A DNA stretch of 64,000 nt from Tachypleus tridentatus. Lineage: Eukaryota > Arthropoda > Merostomata > Xiphosura > Limulidae. The notes under the pieces are model-generated. The model had not been told where the DNA came from and made no database searches. It was given only the letters and a program-made list of their open reading frames with translations. Positions within the stretch are counted from its first letter, which is position 1, and every line of letters starts with the position of its first letter. Positions 25,189 through 37,858 of this stretch are shown one piece after another. Made by a program: the position numbers and the translations under genes. The stretch is from positions 38,429,771 through 38,493,770 of the forward strand of contig NW_027467782.1 of the NCBI RefSeq assembly GCF_004210375.1, read 5' to 3'.

Positions 25189-25636
25189 CTCAGTTTAAAA
25201 TAAAAATTCTGTTATAATCAAAGTCAGTTTAAATTAGATTTTATTAAATTAATACCATATATCTCACAGAGGTGCAAGTTTTTACAAAAATCTACTGAAG
25301 CGAATCCCATGCTTTCCCATATAATAATATGTGAAAAAAAAACAACCGAGACTTTAATTCTAAGTATTTAATTAATTGAGTCAAAAATGTAAATAATGTA
25401 TGGAACTGCAGATATAAAATAACATACAGCATTGAGAGACTACAAACTTTGACCTTCCTTCTCCCATAAACATCTTACTTCTAAACACTTGTCATATGAA
25501 TTAAATTTGCCAAATACCAGTATTATGTTAAAGTGTATTAGTATTGTTTGTTTTTAATAAAGTGCTGTATAAATACACAATTATATGGCTAAGTAATAGC
25601 AAATATAAGCCAAAGTTGAATGCAAGTAGTACTTAC

Positions 25637-25830
25637 CTGAACATAGGTGAGTGCTTTCTCCATTTCTTCTTTAGAGCAGTGACGAACAAGGTATGAAAAT
25701 ATGTATTTAAAATGGTTCATTAAGAGTTCTTGCTTCTGTATTCTCATCTGTTTGGCCAGTACTTTCAGCAACATTGAAGCTTCAGGAGAAGCTTTAGTAG
25801 AAAGTGGAGCAACATGTAGCGTAAAGTGCT
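25637..25830 (-). CDS. ATR: ATR exon, copy A (NHFKYIFSYLV exon)
   Basis: A 194-nt exon between acceptor AATAATAG and donor GTAAGT, ending in phase 0 exactly as the next exon requires. It reads KASPEASMLLKVLAKQ and LLMNHFKYIFSYLVRHCSKE, then EKALTYVQ, matching the ATR segment with KASP, NNFKYIFSHLV and ELERAL. It is fully open, but its first 10 or so codons (TLHVAPLST) are read in a shifted frame: one inserted and one lost base relative to copy B replace the expected MLPPLAT. This is the HEAT region, so no catalytic residue is involved. Confidence 0.85.
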
Positions 25831-27694
25831 CTATTATTCAAAAAAGCAACATGGATGTACAAGTGATTTCTAACAGTGATAACAATGTATATATTTCAGT
25901 TTAAAACTACATATACAGCCTTTCCCATTTTAAACCAAAGACTAACATACATATTTATGTGCTTGTTTTACACTTTCAATAAACAATACATTATAAACAT
26001 GAGCTACTAAATACTTTGATCTTTACCTATGTAACAGGTAAAAAAATATATGTATTTTAAATATGTATTTAATATAAAATAAAAATAATATATAATATAA
26101 TATAAAATATGTATTTTAAAGTGATAAGTACTTTTATGCTTGAACATACAAAGCTAAGGTTTCAGTAAATTAAAGAATTCTAAACTTAATGTACAGTATT
26201 GTGAAAAAAATAGAACTATTAAACAAATAAAAGTAATAAATTGGTAGCAATTTACTGAATTAAATATTTTATGATTATAATAAACTACAGGGTACTTATT
26301 GATTATCCTATTCAAGTATCAGTTGAACAAATGTATTTGTACATAATGTTTACTTTGTGTTAATTAATACAACTTCTATATTTGAGAATGGAATATCATT
26401 AGGCAATGTTTTGAAAATATTCAGAATTGAATCTCACTAAAAATTGAAAATCTATAATTAATTTCTACCCTTTTCTCATTATATATTTATTGGTAAAGTC
26501 AAAGTTTGATATATGTAATTGAAAGAATGAATCGTTAAAACTTGGGTAAAAAAAAAAATAAAAGAGCAAAACAGGAAAGCATGCATTAATTATAAAAGGC
26601 ATTGTACATACTAGTGAGCAAACAAATTTAGTCTGTCTGAAACACTTTACACATCAGCTACGTTCTGTCAAAAAATATAAGAAAACTACAATACACACTG
26701 TAAAACAAAATAGTAATGCTGATGAAAAAACAAGAAATGAAAAAATAATGGTAATACACTTGAAAAGGAAAAAAACTTATTATTAACTAGCCACAAAGCA
26801 TCTATAACATTAACACTTTTATTTATTTGTGTGGAACTTTTCTCAGAAATTTCTTGAATGACAGCTACAAATTGCATCTCATTGTATGTTGGTTTTTAAT
26901 TTAGACTATCCTTACCTGTTATTTTGCTTACTCAAACTTTTTAATGAAATGACTATGGTATATGATAGCACAATGTCATTGTCACAACTGGACTTCAATT
27001 TCAACTTGTGTAAGCTATTTCACACAAACAAAACTTAACCAGTGTGCAATTTCCTAAATGAATGAATATTAAACTAAATACAATTTCCACAAGTATTCTT
27101 GACTTATCTAAGTCTAAAATCAGCATACACAGTTTATTCAAAATGACATGCTTATCTCTTCATAAACATGCATTCAAAGTTTCTACACACTCAACTAAGT
27201 TTGTCTCCATTACAACTTTACATTTACTTTACTTTGCAATAATTTGACTTTGGTTTCTAAGAGATTGATATAGACACCTCTTAGCTACATTTTTTTTATG
27301 AGTTGTTTTTTTTTGCAACTCAAAAACTCTATCATATAATAAACTCTGATAACTGTTTCATACTATGTACACTAACATAAATATCATTGTTTTCTTGTTT
27401 ACTTTATTATACAATGTTATATCTATGTGAGCTTATTTATGTATACAATTTTTTGAAATTGAACAGAATTTATTTATCTAAACCATAATGCTTGCAAAAG
27501 AATTAACTTAAATGAGATGCATGAAAATGATGGAATAAGAAAAATTCAAGCAAAGAACACGAAAACTACCACAAATGTTTCGGGGATCTTGACTAGTTTT
27601 ATTTTAAAACTACCACAAATGTTTCGGGGATCTTGACTTGTTTTATTCTAATACTATAAAAACACATGCAGTGGTAAAAATATTCTAAATTTTC
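25831..27694. other. No confident gene; likely ATR intron
   Basis: AT-rich sequence upstream of the ATR exons. The minus-strand frame at 26686-26877 has a slightly protein-like start (FVAVIQEISEKSS) but poor splice sites. Nothing else is supported. Confidence 0.4.
26040..26125. repeat. AT-rich low-complexity tract
   Basis: Irregular TATAAT/TAAAAT runs flanked by two TATGTATTTTAAA copies. The same tract is at 52325-52410 in copy B. Confidence 0.7.
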
Positions 27695-30600
27695 AGCAGG
27701 ACACATGTCCTGCGGGACAGTGAAACTTGCCAGACATTTGAAGTTTAGCAAGACACCTCAAAATTGTCACCAGACATTACTGAAAACAAGAAATCAAGTA
27801 GAGACAATTATTAGATAAAACAGAATCATTTTATTTATGGCACTGAAACATTATTTCAAAGCAAGTGGCATCAAGCCTTGTATCTATTAAAAATGACACA
27901 TCAATCAAACTGGTAGATTTAGTCATCCAGCACTAAAACATCAGCTGATGTAGACTCAGTATCTCTTATTGTCTCTACGTGTGTGAGTTTCATGTGGACT
28001 CACAAATTGTCTGGTTTTTTTACTGTCCTTCCACCAAAATTCTACAGACTTGCACAGTAATTCTGTGCTTGCAAGATTACAGGTCTTATTCTAATTTTAT
28101 TGTCATCAAGTCATTAAGAGAATCATTTATTAGTTTGGACTGCCAGTCATCCTTAACAACTGCCATCTGGGAAAATCCACGTTCTGGTTCAGCAAATGAC
28201 ACGGAAATCACCTGCATGAGGCATACCAAGGCCAACACTGTTGACCCAGGAAAGGTTTATCATTGTCAACAGTAATTTGACTTAACATGTGGATTCTGGG
28301 TCCACTTAACATGTGGATTTGGCAAGTCTTGTGGCTTTGAGCAGTGTCTCATGTAAGTCAGCTTGGCAAATATCAGCTGCAATGTTGAAACCCTTAGCTT
28401 CTAGCAGAGCACCAGAGTGGTCCAATAGTGTCTGAAGTTCATTATGGCCATAAGATGACAATGCTTCCTTGCTTTCAGGCTAGTTGCTTGGTTCAAAATT
28501 TGAAAGGCACCAATAAAATCCTTATCAAATTCTTCAAATCTCTCATTCAGATATGTGACAATTTTACCTATGAAGATGGCAGTTTCTTCAGCCACGGATT
28601 GAGCAACTGTCTCTTTTATAGCACTTTTTGAGCCTCTGGCCCTTGCGTGACCACTAATAGCAATCAACTTTCCTCTAAGTAACCACTTGCCAGTTTGTTC
28701 ACATGTTGTGAGCTCTTTAACAATTTTCTGGGATCTCTCAAAATGATTCAGATTGCCCAGCTTCTCTTTGCAAACAGTGAGTTTGTCAGAAACAATGTTC
28801 ACAGTAGCAGAATTGTCTTGCATTTTGACACTAAGAGATGTCAAAACAGGCAGAACTACCAAGAGTATGTCCATGTACAGGATGAATTTAAGGCTTGTCA
28901 AAGTACTGTATAATCCTGTAGCTTTCTGTCCATGTTCCCCATTTTCATGCAGCTTTACTTGATACAAATGCTCTGCTAAAGCTGGCCAGTTATGAGAAAC
29001 TTACTCCAGGGTGTGCTCTTTGTAGGCCATCCACCAGGTTCCTGTCCCTTTTGTTGGCTTTCTAACAACAATGTTGTTGGCCTTACCAGCTTCTTTGAAA
29101 CCAGCCCAGTTCTGTGGCAAATTGTCATAAAACTTTCACAGGGTTTCTAAAAAGGTTTGGATACTATCAAGGTAATGAATATCCTTGATGGTCTTCTTAG
29201 TACAAATTCAATCTGTGACTAACACAATGGATCCCTATCAAATAAGGTTTTTGCACCTTCAATCTTTTGACAAGTCCTTTATTTGTGCCAAAATTGACAG
29301 CTGTCAGGCATACAATTGATTCAAGCCAGTTGGGAAACTTGCCATATATGGACAATGCTGCAAGTACAAAAAATTAGTACCCAATATCAGTTTCTTTCTG
29401 AATAAAAAAAATGTAAATTTGTACTTCGGAAAATTCAATTGCTCCATTATCTATTACGCTAGTTTTGCTAGGTTAAGCTCCAATTCTGTCAGTGGTAAAT
29501 ACATGGTTCTTCTTGGTTTAAATCAACTGAAAATGCTTGAGTTTTCACTGTTGTATATTAATAATGGAATGACTATGTAAACTTGAATTAAAGTATTGTC
29601 CATTTTAATTTTTCTAAATTGGGAATTCAGGACAAATCAGAAAATCCCCATCCCAGGTAATTAAGAAACCTTTACCTGAACTAAGTGCCTTCTCTACTGA
29701 CTGCATACACAGGAAGTGGGTTACTAAGTAACAGTCACTGTCTAAGTATCTTACGTAGACTATCTCCTGCTCAATGTTGGCAGTGTCTGTTGAGCCGTCA
29801 GCCATAATGCCAAAGAATAATGAGGTGTGCAGACGAGATCTGACATTAATTCTAATTGTTTCTGCAATATACTTTGTAAAGATAACTGCTTGTTTGTCAT
29901 TTGCCAATGTTCTGTTAAGTTCATACCAAAGTTGTGTTCCTACAGCAACAGAAGCTCTTGAAAATCATTGAATGATTTGGCATTCAAAGCCATATAAAGG
30001 GCAGTCCTAAACAGCACAAGCAAACGATCTTTCTTAGTCTGGTTAAGTTTGCTCAATTCTTTCATTATGGGAGTTATATCAGGTGTTTCTTTTGCAGTCT
30101 TAGCTTGACAACTTGGACTGTGAGCACTACTGTTTTCACGCTCCTTAACATCACTTGATCTCAGGTTGGAAGATCATGTTATGAAGGTGTTCTTCTGCCT
30201 TCCACTACTTTGGTCATATTCCTGACAAATTGAGCAAAACATCAGTCCGGTAGTGTTATTATACTCCAGCCATGGTCAGCCTCTATTCCATTCATCCTGG
30301 AAACGACAGGTAGGCTTAGGGCCAATACTAGCAGTAACAGTTTTTGCTTTAACACTTGGGCTTGGATCAACAATCTTGGGTTTTCACTCGGGGTTCCATA
30401 ATATTGTATTCTGATTCATTAGTCTTGCTCGTGAAGCCAAACTGAAATAGTTTGTGAGACTTTCCCGTTTTTATACTATCAGATGCCATGGTCAGATTGT
30501 CGTGAACGTTTGGTAGTGACGTGACTATCCGGGATGGCACGGATAAGGCGATCTAAAAAGCACATTTTGTGAGCATTCACGACCGTTGTTTAAAATTTGT

Positions 30601-30826
30601 TTGGTTTTATTCTTACATTAAATCTCAAATTTTCCCACTCATTATAGAATATACTTTTAAGCAAAATCTTTGGGCTATGCATACACAACTTTTGCCTCAC
30701 TTAGTTTTGAGGGGAGGATGTATTTGTGTCCGATATGTTAGGAATATGACCACCAGTGACTATGTCCAGTAATAGATGGGAAAGTGCCGGTCAAACTTGA
30801 TTTTTTAAAGGACATGTCCAGCTTTA
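27695..30826 (-). mobile_element. hAT element, ZNF862-like, right-arm copy
   Basis: Mirrored copy of 16799-19890 with the same inverted ends (ACATGTCC-centred palindromes at both ends). It lies upstream of the ATR exons on the same strand, probably in an ATR intron or 5' flank. Confidence 0.55.
28086..30419 (-). pseudogene. hAT transposase, ZNF862-like, broken
   Basis: This is the best-preserved copy. A 188-codon frame (28401-28967) covers the region before the dimerisation domain, including SVAEETAIFIGKIVTYLNER, and a 97-codon frame (29614-29907) carries IMADGSTDT. The zinc-finger part reads through CSICQEYDQSSGRQ without the one-base loss of the left-arm copy, but meets the shared TGA after NTFIT. 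No intact transposase can be read. Confidence 0.8.
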
Positions 30827-31192
30827 GATAGAAAATTTTGAACCCTGATATGTGTCTACTTTATCACTTAGAACCTCACATGATAAACTTGTTTCAAGTT
30901 GATCATCTCCATAAATATCAAGCACATCTATTAAACTACAAGTTAAATAAAAATAATGATAAAAAGTGTAAACTGAAATCAGTTACTGTTCACACCAACA
31001 AAGCTTTTTATAACATAGCTGATAAAATATAGGATAAGATATTTGGTGATTTTCAACACGTTAAACAAAATAATAATTAAACCTGCAACATAAGACACAA
31101 GAAACATTCCTTTTAATGCTTCAGTAAAGAAGTACTTTAGGCTCAGTAAAGCAATGAGTTGGTAAACAACAATCTATATTTTTAATGAAGTG

Positions 31193-31585
31193 ATTTAGTT
31201 TGGGAGAACGTACAACGCTTTTCGAAAGAGTGTTGGTCTGTCTTCTTCAGATATGGTATTTAGCAAAGCAGTACATGGTATATATACAAGAGGTACAATA
31301 ATTTAGAGTAAAAGAAGTGTTTCCATCATATGAAAAGATTATATATGAATGTCAAGGTTGGTAAAGTCTATGGTTGGTGAATGAACGAAGCGAAATATGG
31401 TTGATATTGCTAGAGACATTATCACGGTTTGGAGAAATGTCGTTTGGTTTGTTGATCTCTGTAGTTTCTAAAGAGTATATTTTCGTTTTCAGTTGCAGGA
31501 TAGCGTACGAGTAAAGTGTACAGTTACAAGGTATTTTGTGACAAGGCTCAAATGGCTGGCATGTTAAAACGATATCTGAATTCAT
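31193..31585 (-). mobile_element. Possible Penelope-like element 3' end, mirrored copy
   Basis: Reverse-complement copy of 16028-16440 with the same tail motifs. The open frame is 77 codons and differs at its start (one extra base near 31565). Confidence 0.35.
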
Positions 31586-31821
31586 CCTTACTCATATGAC
31601 CTTTATATTCTTTTTTATGATTTAGTTACAAGAAATGTGATATTTGTCTATTATATTTCACAATACATTCCTATGGGATTCTACGTACATGATATATTTT
31701 GTTCCTTCATTAGTAGTTATTTAGGGTTAAAGAATAAGACGTTTATATTATTTCAAGTTTTAATATCATTTTCCATTTATAAAAGAGGCTGGTAATTTCA
31801 TAAGAAATTTTGGTATGAAAT

Positions 31822-31911
31822 GGTTTGTTTGTTTCTGTTTTTAATTTCGCGCAAAACTACACAGTAGCTATCTGCGCTGCCATCCCTAATTTAGTAGTGT
31901 AAGACTAGAGA
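31822..31911 (-). mobile_element. tRNA-derived SINE, 3' fragment
   Basis: Mirrored copy of the fragment at 15710-15800. Confidence 0.8.
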
Positions 31912-32808
31912 GCATGAAATGGTATGCCGGTAGAATGGATTTGGTTGTTATAATATATTGTGTGGTTTTGAACGTTAATACAAGCCCTGTTATATAACTT
32001 TGGCCTAAACCTTTAGGTAGTACTACATTTTCTAAGTAGTGCAATTCAGTTCTAAATCTTCTTTGTGAGTTCAGTGATTGTAGGATTCTCTTCCTAAAAC
32101 TAAAAAATGATCGTTCTATTCATAACTTACATACATGTATTTAAATATCTGTGTGTGTATAACATGGAATAATTCGCAAAGATACTAGTTAAAAATTTCT
32201 TAGAAGTCAAATTGTTAATGAAAACAGCTTTATATTATTTTCTCTTCAGGTTTAAAATCAGACAAAAACCAATCACAATGTTACTGAAAAAAATTGCCTT
32301 TGTCAGGATACCACATTTTTCCTAGAGCAATCAGTGACACCCTCTGTGAGCTCCAAGAAAAATCAGTTCCTCAGAGATTGTGACAAAAGGGACGCTTAAC
32401 ACTGCATTTCGTAATGCCGTAATAATAGTAAAACGTGTACATGCCATGAATCACGAGAATAATTATACAATCTGCAGGATACAAAACAGAATGAAATACC
32501 AACTTGAAAACAAGAAATAAAAGCATTTTTTACCTTCATTTTATTCTTATATGCTCTTGAAACAAAACACGTTAGAAGACTCTTCACCAAACGTCTAATT
32601 TACTAATATATTTCGTGAGTGCAAATCTAACTAAATATGAAGGAATGATATGTTCAGTTGATTAATTTCAGTTTCATTCATTAAAGGGAAAACAAAATTA
32701 CGGAGACAAATATAATGAGATGATTCTTCAGAAAATAATGTAACCGTTAAATTAAAATTGCAATAACAAACAGTTTGAACTAATAAAGATGCCACATCGA
32801 AGAACGAG

Positions 32809-33076
32809 GTTCGCCATGGCCAGGTGGGTTAAGGCATTCGACTCGTAATCTGTGGGTTTCGGGTTCGAATCCCTGTCACACCAAACATGCTCGCCCTTTC
32901 AGCTGTGGAAACGCTATAAAGTGAGGTTCAATCCCATTATTCGTTGATAAAAGAGTAGCCCAAAAGTTGGCGGTGGGTGGTGATGACTAGCTGCCTTCCC
33001 TCTAGTCTTACACTGCTAAATTTGGGACGGCTATCAAAGACAGTCCTTCTGTATCATTGCACGAACGTAAAAAAAC
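32809..33076 (+). mobile_element. tRNA-derived SINE
   Basis: Complete SINE with head TGGCCAGGTGGGTTAAGGC and B box GGGTTCGAATCCC. It marks the start of tandem unit 1. Confidence 0.9.
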
Positions 33077-33404
33077 AAAAGGACAATACGATGTAGTTAT
33101 TAAAGTCATAGTTTACCTCGTGTAAAAGCTGCTGTTATTGTGTTTTGAATTTAATTATTTAATCTAGCATATTCCTTACTAGATATCAAAGCAAAACTAG
33201 TTTAGATGTTATTTAATTTTGTAGAAATCAGTATTTTTTATCTTGACTTAGGTGAATCTTGGCCAATTAATGATACAATCTGGAATGAAGAAAAGAATCA
33301 GTTCCTTCCGGGATGTTTCATACCCAAAGGTATGTATTCTCAAGTTCCTACCGGGATTTTCATACCCAATAGGTATGTATTCTCAAATAAATCCTGACTT
33401 TTAT

Positions 33405-33654
33405 CTAAGTGGTTGCCAGGACGCTCTGCTCACAATACCCGGAAAGCTGTTTTGAGCTCCTGTCACACCAAACACATTCAACCTATTTAGTCGAAAGGGA
33501 AAATTAAAATATGACGGTCAATTTCATTATTCGTTGATCTAAGAGTAACCCAATAGTTGACAGTGTAAGGTGTTGACTTGGTGTCTTTCCTTTAGACTAC
33601 AATTTCTGAAAATATGGTTGGTGTATACAGCCTACGTGTTGTTTCGCGCAAAAT
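33405..33654 (+). mobile_element. tRNA-derived SINE, old and diverged
   Basis: Right-arm copy of the decayed SINE, with the core domain still visible. Confidence 0.7.
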
Positions 33655-34845
33655 TTAAAAGAAAACAAATCAAATAGAATAAGTGACGAAAATAAATTAA
33701 AATTATAAAAATATTTTAAAATAGTTTCTCAGTAAATATGTAACAGTTCATGTATATTATATATTGTTGTTCTTAGTTGTTTTTATCTCACCATAAAACT
33801 TGTGTTTTGATAAGAATATGTACTATTGATGATTATAATCTGTTATCAAGCAGAAAAACTGTTAACTTAAAATTCAATGAAAGTATGTAATCCAATGATT
33901 TAATTAGGTTTCATAGTTACTTACATAACCTATGTATTTCTTCAATACATTGCACCTTTGCTGCTTGGCTACAACTAGTTAAACGCTACCTGTCATATCA
34001 TCTTTGCGGTCAACATCTTGGAGAGTCGCTTTCACTTATAATTTGTTTTGGGACCTTAATTCTTGTATTTTTGATTCAAGCAGACAAATTTGGTAACATA
34101 TGTTTTATGTGACCCTGTAATAACCATAATTCGTTATCTATTCCACCATATAAATATTCAAGTACGTTTAATAATCATTTGACAAACCTCAACTACTGTT
34201 TTTCTCTATACACAATTGCAACCATTTTTCATTATAAGTAACTTTAACGTGGGTATTATAGTAACTTGTGAATGAGAGTAGAAAAGAATATGTTAATTCC
34301 ATTACATCTGCAATATCCACTATTATCGAGCACCTCTATATATAGCAGGACTCCACAGTTTGACTCATACACGACAGATCTAGTAGTTATTGAAATACTG
34401 TTCATACTGTTATACTGTCTAAACAATAATTGTTTTAGTGTGGATCGTGATATTTACCAATTTTATCTCAGTTGTTAACCATTAACATTAAGGTACTGAT
34501 TTATCAATATAACACAATTCATTTAAATAAATATTGATCTTCTCTCATACAAGTCACTTTTGTGTAAATACAGTATGACAAATTAATTATTTGTAAGTAT
34601 TGCTTCTATTCCAGTGACTTTGCCCCGCAGAAGAAATCATTGAAGGAGAGGATTGAGGACGGGTTTAAAAATAGTTTTTTATTGTAAGCATCAAACCAAG
34701 CAGGAAAGAGTCTGGTGTCACGACTCGTAAGTTCTAGGTTTTTATGAATTAACTAGGATACCGTATTTTCATACTACATATACTCAACGTAATGTATAGC
34801 TTTACGAAAAAAGTCTGACTGAACTTACCGCTTCTTACGGCCCTT

Positions 34846-35478
34846 TTAGAAACATACATTTCTTACTACACATATTCATGTAATCGTTTTTCACAGTGTA
34901 CAGTTTAGCCGAAGGATAAACACTAAAGCTTTTGCGATAAGTGGCTTTGTGGACAACGTTGTGTGCCTTTTGTGTAATTTTTTCTGATCCGAGTGAAAGC
35001 TATACTGACTATTTAACTCTATTTTACCTGAGACTAAATATCTAGAAGGTGAATAACTTGAACATCCAATTGACATTTAGTAGGCGTTTTCTTTTTGTTT
35101 TTGTATGAAACTCTCGTACATTTCATCACGAATATTCTCTGGTTGAAAACTGAGAGTTCTTAATTTCTCAACTCTCTTGGAAAGTCTCTCAGTAGCTTGA
35201 TACCGATATTTTCAATTGATGGGTATTTTATGCTCACAAGGGCTAAATGGCAAGTCAGAATCACTTAACATTCCTAATTCTAAACAACTGATCAACTACT
35301 CATTACCATAAGAAACTTTAGCCGTCTGTTAGGCCCGAAGAATGGGACTGACTGCCATTACTATAACCCGAGCACAACCAAACTTACGGGCTGTATTCAG
35401 CTGCATTGTGGCTCGAATATTAGACACTGAGAAACGCAACACTGCATACTGAATATCAGTTATTGCTGGCCCGTCAAG
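34846..35478 (-). pseudogene. Decayed coding-like block, unit 1
   Basis: Read on the minus strand, broken frames give protein-like stretches. They start near ITDIQYAVLRFSVSNIR, then NTARKFGCARVIVMAVSPIL, then ATERLSKRVEKLRTLSFQPE, and after a frame change PSRYLVSGKIELNSQ. Stops and shifts separate them. The block runs opposite to the PDZ exons and recurs in all six units. I do not recognise the protein. It is probably an inactivated gene or retrocopy carried along by the array. Confidence 0.35.
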
Positions 35479-35831
35479 TAGAATATAATAAGTATAAATT
35501 TATGTTATCTTTTAATCTCTGAAAGGATCTGTTTGAAGGAAGAGTGATGTGAAAAATGTAACAGATTTTAACATGTCCCTAGGGTAATCGACGATTTCTA
35601 ATTTAAAATACGTTTATATTAAACACTAACTTGTATTGACTTTGTACATCATAGAGCTTCGTTGGACTTCTTTGAACAACCATGTCGTAGTTTCTTTTTT
35701 GTTTATTTCTTACTATCATCCGCGTGGCATGACAGTAATTGGATGTCTCACCTTTTTAATTTATGCTTGTATAAAAAGGAAACAACAATCTGTGCTTTAA
35801 CAACATTTTTTCTCTCCAAAACACACTCTAG

Positions 35832-36001
35832 TAGCAATGATAATGAAGAAATCGAGTTGGATAGCTCACCAGTTGTGAATCACCCGACTGGTAGTGTCAT
35901 TAAATTTGAAGAGGATGAAAAACGTGTTATAGAGATAATAAAGTCTAAAAATAAACCTCACGGATTTTGTATTGCTAAGAAGAAGTTAAAGAACAGTAAT
36001 G
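35832..36001 (+). CDS. PDZ N-terminal half-exon, array copy 1
   Basis: 170 nt and fully open, with loop PHGF. The donor is GTTAGC rather than GTAAGC, and in the unspliced frame it runs straight into TAG after NSNG. The weaker donor makes use of this copy doubtful. It is the outermost copy, about 9.9 kb from the second half-exon at 45871. Confidence 0.45.
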
Positions 36002-36408
36002 GTTAGCAGTCTCTTGTTTGTATCAGAATAGCGTTTCTTTTATTATTATTATTACAGTAAAGATGACCTGGAGAGATCACCCATTTTAATCATTTACACC
36101 ACTTTATGGTAGTGTGTTGTCTCTCTATAACTTAGTTACTAGACACTAAAATGTTGTCACTTAAGAAACGCTTAACATTGCAATTTGTTCTGCCGTGACG
36201 TTGGTGAATCGTGCACATGCCACGAATTACGAGAAAGATAATACAATCTGTAGGATACAACACAGCATGAGGTAAGAACTTGAAAAGCAAGAAATTAAAA
36301 TATTTGTGACGATTCATTTTGATTTTATCTGTTCTTGGTACAAAACACGTCAGAAGTCCCTTCACCAAACATCAAGATGATTAATATATGTCATGAGTGC
36401 AAATCTAG

Positions 36409-36687
36409 TTTGTTTGTTTGCTGCTGAATTTCGCAAAAAGCTACACGAGGGCTATCTGTGCTACCCGTCCCTAATTTAGCAGTGTAAGACGAGAGGAAAA
36501 CAGCTAGTCATCACCACCCACCGCCAACTCTTGGGCTACTCTTTTACCAACGAATAGTGGGATTGACCGTCACATTATAACGCCCCCACGGCTGAAAGGG
36601 CGAGCACGTTTAGCGCGACGGGGATGCGAACCCGCGACCCTCAGATTCCGAGTCGCACGCCTTAACACGCTTGATTATGCCGGGCCG
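36409..36687 (-). mobile_element. tRNA-derived SINE
   Basis: Full SINE on the minus strand, head-to-head with the one at 37010. Mirrored partner at 10937-11216. Confidence 0.9.
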
Positions 36688-37009
36688 AGTGCAAATCAAA
36701 GAAAGATGACAGGATTATGTGTTCAATTTATTATTTTTAAATTAAATAATATGGGAAACAAAATTATCATGGCATAATCCGACAGAAAATAACGTGACGG
36801 TTAATTTAAAATTACAATAACAACAGTTTTGAACTGATGATGATGATGTCGTATTAAAGGTCCATATGATTTAGTTATTAAAGTCAGGATTTACCTGGTG
36901 AAGAAGTTGTTGTTATTGTATTTTGAATTTAATTATTTAGTCAAGCAGGTTTTGCATTGTAACTGAAACAATTTTATCTTAACGTTTAAAATTTCACTTC
37001 AATAGTTTT

Positions 37010-37277
37010 GAGCCCGACTTGGCCAGGTGGTTAATACATTGAAATCGTAATCCCAAAGTTTCGGGCTCGAATCCCTGTCACACCAAACATGCTCGCCCTT
37101 TCAGCTGTGGAAACGCTATAAAGTGAGGTTCAATCCCATTATTCGTTGATAAAAGAGTAGCCCAAAAGTTGCCGGTGGGTGGTGATGACTAGCTGCCTTC
37201 CCTCTAGTCTTACACTGCTAAATTAGGGACGGCTATCAAAGACAGTCCTTCTGTATCATTGCACGAACGTAAAAAAA
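37010..37277 (+). mobile_element. tRNA-derived SINE
   Basis: Full SINE. The B box reads GGGCTCGAATCCC. Confidence 0.9.
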
Positions 37278-37605
37278 CAAAAGGACAATACGATGTAGTT
37301 ATTAAAGTCATAGTTTACCTCGTGTAAAAGCTGCTGTTATTGTGTTTTGAATTTAATTATTTAATCTAGCATATTCCTTACTAGATATCAAAGCAAAACT
37401 AGTTTAGATGTTATTTAATTTTGTAGAAATCAGTATTTTTTATCTTGACTTAGGTGAATCTTGGCCAATTAATGATACAATCTGGAATGAAGAAAAAGAA
37501 TCAGTTCCTTCCGGGATGTTCATACCCAAAAGGTATGTATTCTCAAGTTCCTACCGGGATTTTCATACCCAATAGGTATGTATTCTCAAATAAATCCTGA
37601 CTTTT

Positions 37606-37858
37606 AGCTAAGTGATTGCCAGGACGCTCTGCTCACAATACCCGGAAAGCTGTTTTGAGCTCCTGTCACACCAAACACATTCAACCTATTTAGTCGAAAG
37701 GGAAAATTAAAATATGACGGTCAATTTCATTATTCGTTGATCTAAGAGTAACCCAATAGTTGACAGTGTAAGGTGTTGACTTGGTGTCTTTCCTTTAGAC
37801 TACAATTTCTGAAAAGATGGTTGGTGTATACAGCCTACGTGTTGTTTCGCGCAAAATT
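37606..37858 (+). mobile_element. tRNA-derived SINE, old and diverged
   Basis: Unit 2 copy of the decayed SINE. Confidence 0.7.

Larger units (their letters stand above)
20876..30000. repeat. 26.2 kb-spaced direct duplication, copy A
   Basis: The segment begins right after the first N gap and is repeated in the same orientation and order at 47103-55625: uncharacterised ORF, Tigger fragment, ATR exons, hAT element. Both copies lie in one gap-free contig, so the direct duplication itself is supported by continuous assembled sequence. Confidence 0.95.
32809..37009. repeat. 4.2 kb tandem unit 1 (right arm)
   Basis: First of three tandem units. Each carries, in order, a plus SINE, a diverged plus SINE, a decayed minus-strand coding-like block, the PDZ half-exon and, except in unit 3, a minus-strand SINE. 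The outer flank at 32500-32800 is an older, more diverged copy of the sequence at 36300-36900. Confidence 0.85.

Noticed and set aside
26686-26877. Minus-strand frame as a further ATR exon
   Set aside because: Weak acceptor and donor, and no clear match to the ATR segment that should precede LRYMLPPL.
32820-32890. SINE heads as functional tRNA genes
   Set aside because: A and B boxes are present, but each head continues into the SINE body and has no matching acceptor stem end.
35662-35831. Upstream extension of the PDZ half-exon starting DFFEQPCRSFFFVYF
   Set aside because: It begins at TTG, is low in coding character and precedes a better acceptor at 35831; it is probably intron read through.
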